A DNA stretch of 37,942 bases from CAYOHP01 sp964403795 [NCBI: uncultured bacterium] (GTDB taxonomy: Bacteria > Muiribacteriota > UBA6191 > CAZXTJ01): positions 5,307 through 43,248 of the forward strand of contig CAYOHP010000045.1 of the NCBI GenBank assembly GCA_964403795.1. Direction: 5' to 3'. The position numbers were made by a program, and so were the translations under genes. Positions 33,971 to 37,942 of the stretch are shown piece after piece (the first letter of the stretch is position 1; each line of letters begins with the position of its first letter). Under the pieces are notes generated by a model. That model saw only the letters and a program-made list of their open reading frames with translations. It ran no database searches and was not told the origin of the DNA.

Positions 33971-34221
33971 CTACGCCTGCGCTGCTCCCTCGGGCGGAGC
34001 CCGAGGCGCTCCGGCTGCGCCCGGGGGATTCGAGGAGTTCCCCGAGCGAAGCGAGCCCGGGGGTTTGGGGGGTCGGCCCCCCAAATCAAGCTGCAGCAAC
34101 CCGCAGGGTTGCATCGGGTCGTCGGGGGCCTGGCAAGGCCAGGCCCCCGGCGAGCCGTGCAGCTACGCCTTCGCTGCTTCCTCGGGCGGAGCCCGAGGCG
34201 CTCCGGCTGCGCCCGGGACCG
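33930..34221 (+). repeat. Structured repeat element between the GspI-like and GspJ-like genes
   Basis: This 292-bp spacer holds two direct copies of a 56-bp unit B (33970-34025 and 34162-34217, two mismatches) around a central part C. Strong hairpins are CCTCGGGC/GCCCGAGG in each B copy (33988-34006 and 34180-34198), TTTGGGGGG/CCCCCCAAA (34064-34072 with 34077-34085), GCAACCC/GGGTTGC (34096-34102 with 34106-34112) and a 12-bp stem (34123-34134 with 34138-34149). It is flanked by the A repeats 303 bp apart. The GspJ-like frame stays open throughout, encoding a Pro/Arg/Ala-rich peptide with LLPRAEPEALRLRPG twice. It has the look of an intergenic, possibly mobile, palindromic repeat rather than a gene. 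Confidence 0.75.
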
Positions 34222-34273
34222 GTGCGCCATGATCCTTGGCGGCTCGCCGGCAGGAGGCCCGGTCGGCGGCGGG
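34222..34273 (+). repeat. Direct repeat A', second copy, at the start of the GspJ-like gene
   Basis: This is the second copy of the 52-bp A repeat, 42 of 52 positions matching 33919-33970. It contains the GTG start and leader codons of the GspJ-like gene. The spacing of 303 nt keeps both copies in the same reading frame. Confidence 0.75.
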
Positions 34274-34950
34274 GGTTCACGCTGCTCGAAGTGGTGTTCG
34301 CCATCCTGGTCGGGGCCGGCCTCATGTGGGTGGTCCTCGATATCTTCGTGGCCGGTCGCAAGGGCGCCCACGCGGTCACCGCCAGCCTCGAGGTGAACGA
34401 GTCGCTGCTCGACAGTTTCCGGTCGCTCACCGCCGACATCCGGGCCAGCCGGGACGTGGAGTCGCCGGCGATGGCGGCGCCCGGGACGCCGCCTCCGGAT
34501 TTCGCCTGGACTTCGGCCGCGCAGGGAACCCACAGGCTGGTGCTCTCGCTGCTCCGGCTGGATGCCTCGGGCGGGGGCCTGGTCCCGGTGCTCGATTCGG
34601 TCGAGTACTTCCTGGACGACCCGGTGCAGGTCGGCAACGATCGGTCCTGGACGCTCTACCGGGTCTGGGTCCGCAGGGAGGCCGACATGGGTGCGGCTCC
34701 CAACCTTCCTGGGACTGCCGTTCCCACGGTCATGCCCCAGACCACCCGGCGCGAGAAGATCGCGGAAGGTATCCGGGAGCTGGTCTTCCACCGGGTCGAG
34801 ACGGATCTGGACCGCCCGCAGCCGGGTACCGGGCCCCGCAACCTCTACCTGCGCATGCGGACCGCCCGGGAGCGCAACACGCCCGAGGGCAAGTCCACCG
34901 GCTACGAGGTCCTGCTCGAGACCACCGTACATCTCCGGGGTGCGCCGTGA
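34222..34950 (+). CDS. Minor pseudopilin, GspJ/PilW-like
   Basis: The 242-aa prepilin has leader GRRRG/FTLLEVVFAILVGAG, with Gly18 at -1 and Glu at +5, then a globular domain (SLTADIRASRDVESP, LVLSLLRLDASGGG, SVEYFLDD, IRELVFHRVE) of GspJ/PilW type. I chose the GTG at 34222, which gives an 18-residue leader. The frame remains open to a GTG at 33919 that overlaps the GspI-like stop; using it would add 101 residues encoded by the repeat element, unusually long for a prepilin leader. No strong Shine-Dalgarno precedes 34222. The stop overlaps the GTG of the next gene (GTGCGCCGTGA), as expected for a coupled tip-complex operon. Confidence 0.85.
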   Translation: MRHDPWRLAGRRPGRRRGFTLLEVVFAILVGAGLMWVVLDIFVAGRKGAHAVTASLEVNESLLDSFRSLTADIRASRDVESPAMAAPGTPPPDFAWTSAAQGTHRLVLSLLRLDASGGGLVPVLDSVEYFLDDPVQVGNDRSWTLYRVWVRREADMGAAPNLPGTAVPTVMPQTTRREKIAEGIRELVFHRVETDLDRPQPGTGPRNLYLRMRTARERNTPEGKSTGYEVLLETTVHLRGAP

Positions 34951-37622
34951 CCTGGAGGAGAGCCGGGAGCCGCGAGGTAGCCGGACGAAGGGCCTTCGCC
35001 CTGCCGCTGGTGCTGGGAGTGGCGGCGCTCCTGGCGGCCGCCGCCTTCACGATGTTCCAGTACCAGTCGACCCGGGTCTGGGTCACCGGCGCCACCGTGA
35101 ACGACCTCTCGGCGTTGGCTGCAGCCGAGGCGGGGATCGCCTGCTTCCTGGCGGAACTGCGGCTGAACCCGAGTTTCGTGACCCACGAGATCACGGGTTT
35201 CGGTGCCAAGGGCGAGGTGCAGTGGGGTCGCGAGCTGCGCCGCACCCAACAGGTCGCCACCAAGGACGAGCTCACGGTCGAGAAGACGGCCTCCGGGAGC
35301 TACAAGGGGGCGGTGGGAGCCTTCCCCTACCAGGCGTTCTTCAAGCTGCGGGCCGGGTACGTGCCGGACCGGAGGGCTCCAGATGAACGCAGCGTGAAGC
35401 ACCTGCTGATCGAGGCCTTGGGGTTCCGCCAGGACCCGACCAAGCGCCAGGACCGATCGACCCGGGTGCGCCTGCTGGTCGAACGCTCGAACTTCACCGA
35501 GTTCCTGATTTACGACGGCGAGTGGCTCACCCTGGGGATGGGCAGCGGCCAGGACCCCAACGAGTACAACATCTTCGCGGACGGCCGGCTCTACGGGCAC
35601 CGCTGGGTCCACCTCGGGAACATCACGGGCGGGACCCGGCAGAAGTTCCTGAACCTCTCCACCATCCGGTCTGCCGGGAAGGTGAAGACCTGGGACGACT
35701 TCCGGGTCGTGTTCCAGGCCGACAACGCGCCGGATGCCGCGGCCGGGGGCCAGGCGGCGTTCTCGGTGCGGTTCGCCCCCGATGTCGACTCCGATGGACC
35801 CTCCCCGCTCGAGACCGCGGCCGGGAGGATCCTCGACGGACCCCGGGGTGGCGAGATCCCACCTCCCACCCTGGATCTCGCCGACTACCGGAGACGGGCC
35901 GCAGAGGCGGGAATCGACCTGGATCGGGGCAAGACCGCGGAACGCTTCGCCTGGCACTCCTATCCGGAGTTCGACGACCAGGAGGTGATCACGGTCGACT
36001 TCGGGGCGGCCCGCTACGACGACCCGGCAGGGGGCGACGATGCCCGGCCCGAGGGGCTCGGCGTCGCCTACCCCGGGAATTTCAACGGAGTCGTGTTCTC
36101 GTCCCGGGCGGTGCGGGTCTTCGGGGCTCCGGATCGGGACCTCACCTTGGTCTCGGCCAAGGACATCTTCGTCTCCGGAGATTTCAACGCCCGGGAGACC
36201 ATCCGGCAGGACTACAAGCGGGGATTCGAACCCGAGGGCGGAGGCACACCGGAGACCCGGGTGCCCGAGGCCCGCTACTACAGCTACGTCACTCCGGAGC
36301 GGTTCCGGGACGATGCGGGAGCCCGGCTGCCCCCGGACCAGCGGGACCGCCAGGCCTGTGCCCTGGTCGCCTACCACCGGGTCTGGCGGGACTACCGGCT
36401 GCCGGGTCGACCTCTGCGCAACGAACTCGAGGCCTTGTTGGCGTTCGAACTCGGTCTCCGGCTGGCCGCGCTCTCCCCGGAGATGCAGGGCGTGGCCCCG
36501 GACCAGGCCGCCGCCAAGCTGCAGGAGATCGCCCGCCGCTACGTGATGGTGGACCTGCCGGCGGGCTTCTCGATCGATGTGCCCGGTTTCGAAGGCGGCG
36601 CGCCGGCCGCCCAGGATGGGGACGGGGACGGGATCCCCGATCTGCCCGGGGCGGCCTGGTTCCTCTCGGCGATGTTCCCGCTCGATGTCCCGGAGCGGGA
36701 GGCCCAGACCCAGGCGGCCTTCAAGGCGAGTCCGATGGAGCCGCAGGGCGATCCCTCGCGCCAGGCGCTGCTCGCCGGCGCGGTGCCCAAGCCGCACTAC
36801 TGGAGCGACGACAAGGCTCCCTACTACTGGACCAGCTGGGCGGCCTCGAAGCCGGTCAAGACCAAGGTCCACACCGTGCTGCTCGATGCCCTGGGGCGAG
36901 CCCAGGGCAAGGTCACTCCGGAGGTGGTCTGGGGCCAGGCCGGCCAGCCTGGGCTGGTCACCCGGGTCTACGAGGCGCTGCTCGAGGACGAGAAGAACTA
37001 CCCGGATCATCCGGGGATGGGGTTCTTCGGCGGCATCCCCCCGGGCTCGACCTCTCGGCTCGCCCTGGCCAATGCCGCCCAACGCCTCTACGAGCTGGTG
37101 CGGGACGAGCCGGACGGGGACGGCAAGGCGGGGATCCTCTCGGACGAGGGTGGGGGTCGCACCGAGATGCAGGATGACCGCCTCTACCTTCCGCAGATGA
37201 CGGTGAACGCCATGCTCTTCTCCAACGCCCGGAAGAACGACACCAACGTGCCGGATGGGGTCCTCGCACCGGGGAACGAAGCGCTGGAGGCGGACCCGAC
37301 CCGGACCGACCGCCGCTTCGAGGAACTCGGCAACCCCCTGAACCAGGGCCTGCATTACCTCACGAGCTTGGCTCGCATGCAGGGGAACATGAACAACCTG
37401 GTCAGTCCCTTCGTGCAGCGGGTGCGGGGTGCCGAGATCCGCCTGGCAAGGGGACCAGTGGTGGCGCCGAGGACCCGTTCGGGTCTGTACTGGCCGCCGA
37501 TCCGACGTCGTCTCTACGATCCGGATCTGGCCATCTTCCCGCCCCCTGGGCTCCCGGCCCAGGTCCTGGTGAAGAGCTGGCAGAACCTGGGCGCCACCAA
37601 GGCCGAGTTCCAGAGGTACTGA
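34947..37622 (+). CDS. Very large minor pseudopilin, GspK/PilX-like
   Basis: The 891-aa protein starts at a GTG overlapping the GspJ-like stop by 4 bp. Its N-terminus ([23 protein letters not shown]) is a prepilin-type helix without Glu at +5, a hallmark of GspK and PilX-type subunits that cap the pseudopilus. GspK is usually ~320 aa, so this is nearly three times longer. After SALAAAEAGIACFLAELR the body is globular and soluble. It has Asp-rich loops resembling calcium sites (DGDGDGIPD near residue 556 and PDGDGKAG near 720); GspK also binds calcium. A C-terminal PQMTVNAMLFSNARKN segment and many aromatic residues suggest a surface-exposed domain. Adhesion or substrate recognition at the tip is inference. 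Confidence 0.9.
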   Translation: MTWRRAGSREVAGRRAFALPLVLGVAALLAAAAFTMFQYQSTRVWVTGATVNDLSALAAAEAGIACFLAELRLNPSFVTHEITGFGAKGEVQWGRELRRTQQVATKDELTVEKTASGSYKGAVGAFPYQAFFKLRAGYVPDRRAPDERSVKHLLIEALGFRQDPTKRQDRSTRVRLLVERSNFTEFLIYDGEWLTLGMGSGQDPNEYNIFADGRLYGHRWVHLGNITGGTRQKFLNLSTIRSAGKVKTWDDFRVVFQADNAPDAAAGGQAAFSVRFAPDVDSDGPSPLETAAGRILDGPRGGEIPPPTLDLADYRRRAAEAGIDLDRGKTAERFAWHSYPEFDDQEVITVDFGAARYDDPAGGDDARPEGLGVAYPGNFNGVVFSSRAVRVFGAPDRDLTLVSAKDIFVSGDFNARETIRQDYKRGFEPEGGGTPETRVPEARYYSYVTPERFRDDAGARLPPDQRDRQACALVAYHRVWRDYRLPGRPLRNELEALLAFELGLRLAALSPEMQGVAPDQAAAKLQEIARRYVMVDLPAGFSIDVPGFEGGAPAAQDGDGDGIPDLPGAAWFLSAMFPLDVPEREAQTQAAFKASPMEPQGDPSRQALLAGAVPKPHYWSDDKAPYYWTSWAASKPVKTKVHTVLLDALGRAQGKVTPEVVWGQAGQPGLVTRVYEALLEDEKNYPDHPGMGFFGGIPPGSTSRLALANAAQRLYELVRDEPDGDGKAGILSDEGGGRTEMQDDRLYLPQMTVNAMLFSNARKNDTNVPDGVLAPGNEALEADPTRTDRRFEELGNPLNQGLHYLTSLARMQGNMNNLVSPFVQRVRGAEIRLARGPVVAPRTRSGLYWPPIRRRLYDPDLAIFPPPGLPAQVLVKSWQNLGATKAEFQRY

Positions 37623-37942
37623 GCGCCCTCAGGAGCGGCTCCGCCCCTGCTGCAGGTATGGGCTTTAGTGGGTGGTAGTGGGTGCCATTCGAGGCATCTC
37701 AAGGAGGAGCCGTGTCCTCGAGCAGGGACGCGCCCGGCCCCTGGATGGGTCGGCCAAGGTCGGCACCCCGGGGTCCAAAGCAGATGTCGGACCTCGGGGG
37801 GTCCGGGGGCAGTCGGCACTCCGGGGCCCAAACCGATGTCGCCACTCGCGAGGCCGGGCCAGCGGGTCACCCTCGGTAGGAGGCGCAAACCCACCTGCGA
37901 CGACCCAGACCCAAGCCGTCCCGGGACGCGCCCGGCCTCGGG
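37623..37942. other. Repeat-bearing region with no confident gene
   Basis: The 320 bp to the right edge hold no gene I can support well. A near 21-bp direct repeat occurs at 37759-37779 and 37812-37832 (two mismatches), and both copies are followed by GATGTCG. GGGACGCGCCCGGCC occurs exactly at 37725-37739 and 37923-37937. The stretch at 37655-37685 (GGGTGGTAGTGGG) is lower in GC than its surroundings. No T-run terminator follows the GspK-like gene. Confidence 0.5.
37712..37879 (+). CDS. Possible 55-aa ORF with a good ribosome binding site
   Basis: A GTG at 37712 follows AAGGAGG (37701-37707) with a four-base spacer and opens a 55-codon frame. The peptide is Gly/Ser/Pro/Arg-rich with no domain, and most of it spans the internal direct repeats. 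Third-position GC is lower than in the neighbouring genes. The ribosome binding site is the only positive evidence. Confidence 0.18.
   Translation: MSSSRDAPGPWMGRPRSAPRGPKQMSDLGGSGGSRHSGAQTDVATREAGPAGHPR

Noticed and set aside
33970-34217. CRISPR array
   Set aside because: Only two copies of the 56-bp B unit exist, separated by 136 bp with its own palindromes. There are no regular spacers and no cas genes.
33919-34950. 343-aa prepilin starting at 33919 as the main annotation
   Set aside because: A 101-residue leader encoded by repeat DNA is unlikely for a prepilin. The GTG at 34222 gives a normal 18-residue leader. It is kept as an alternative in the findings.

Overview
The window is about 70% GC with a strong third-position GC bias, so most long open frames on the opposite strands are shadows. 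Lipobox and Sec signal peptides, pseudopilins with a PilB/GspE ATPase, LolA-like periplasmic proteins and a DUF2993-like protein point to a diderm bacterium. Two-subunit glycine decarboxylase, a free-standing cobalamin-binding mutase subunit with its MeaB chaperone, and a Hanks-type kinase suggest an aerobic or facultative heterotroph, possibly from a little-cultured high-GC phylum. I cannot name the taxon. No tRNA, rRNA, CRISPR array, transposase or prophage gene was seen.

Layout. (1) 1-4715, minus strand: a beta-propeller-like lipoprotein, then a CHASE2 class III nucleotide cyclase overlapping it by 4 bp, then the start of another membrane-anchored protein running off the left edge. (2) 4799-7190, plus: three small exported or membrane proteins of unknown role. 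(3) 7337-25489, plus: an 18-kb, almost gapless run: pilB/gspE, folD, class V aminotransferase, gcvT, glyA, gcvH, gcvPA, gcvPB, lipM/lplA-like, a 79-aa ORF, a YhaN-like Rad50/SbcC-type ATPase, acyl-CoA dehydrogenase, B12-binding mutase subunit, meaB, proC and an M42 peptidase. Most junctions are 1-8 bp overlaps or gaps of a few bases. (4) 25520-33352: a transmembrane Ser/Thr kinase (minus), a DUF2993-like protein, a TPR membrane protein with a duplicated N-terminal domain, and two related LolA-like exported proteins on opposite strands around a small anchored protein. (5) 33420-37622, plus: three minor pseudopilins in GspI-GspJ-GspK order, the last very large. (6) 37623-37942: repeat-bearing, probably non-coding.

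How the genes work together. The Gcv/GlyA/FolD/aminotransferase set is a complete glycine-serine-one-carbon module, with its own GcvH acylating enzyme directly downstream. The dehydrogenase, mutase subunit and MeaB form a short-chain acyl-CoA/methylmalonyl-CoA module that lacks its large mutase subunit here. PilB at the head of the metabolic run and the pseudopilin triad at the right end probably serve the same type II secretion or type IV pilus machine.

The most unusual sequence is a roughly 300-bp element between the GspI-like and GspJ-like genes. It is built of nested direct repeats (A-B-C-B'-A') and strong hairpins, its two A copies are exactly 303 nt (101 codons) apart, and it leaves the reading frame open across its whole length.
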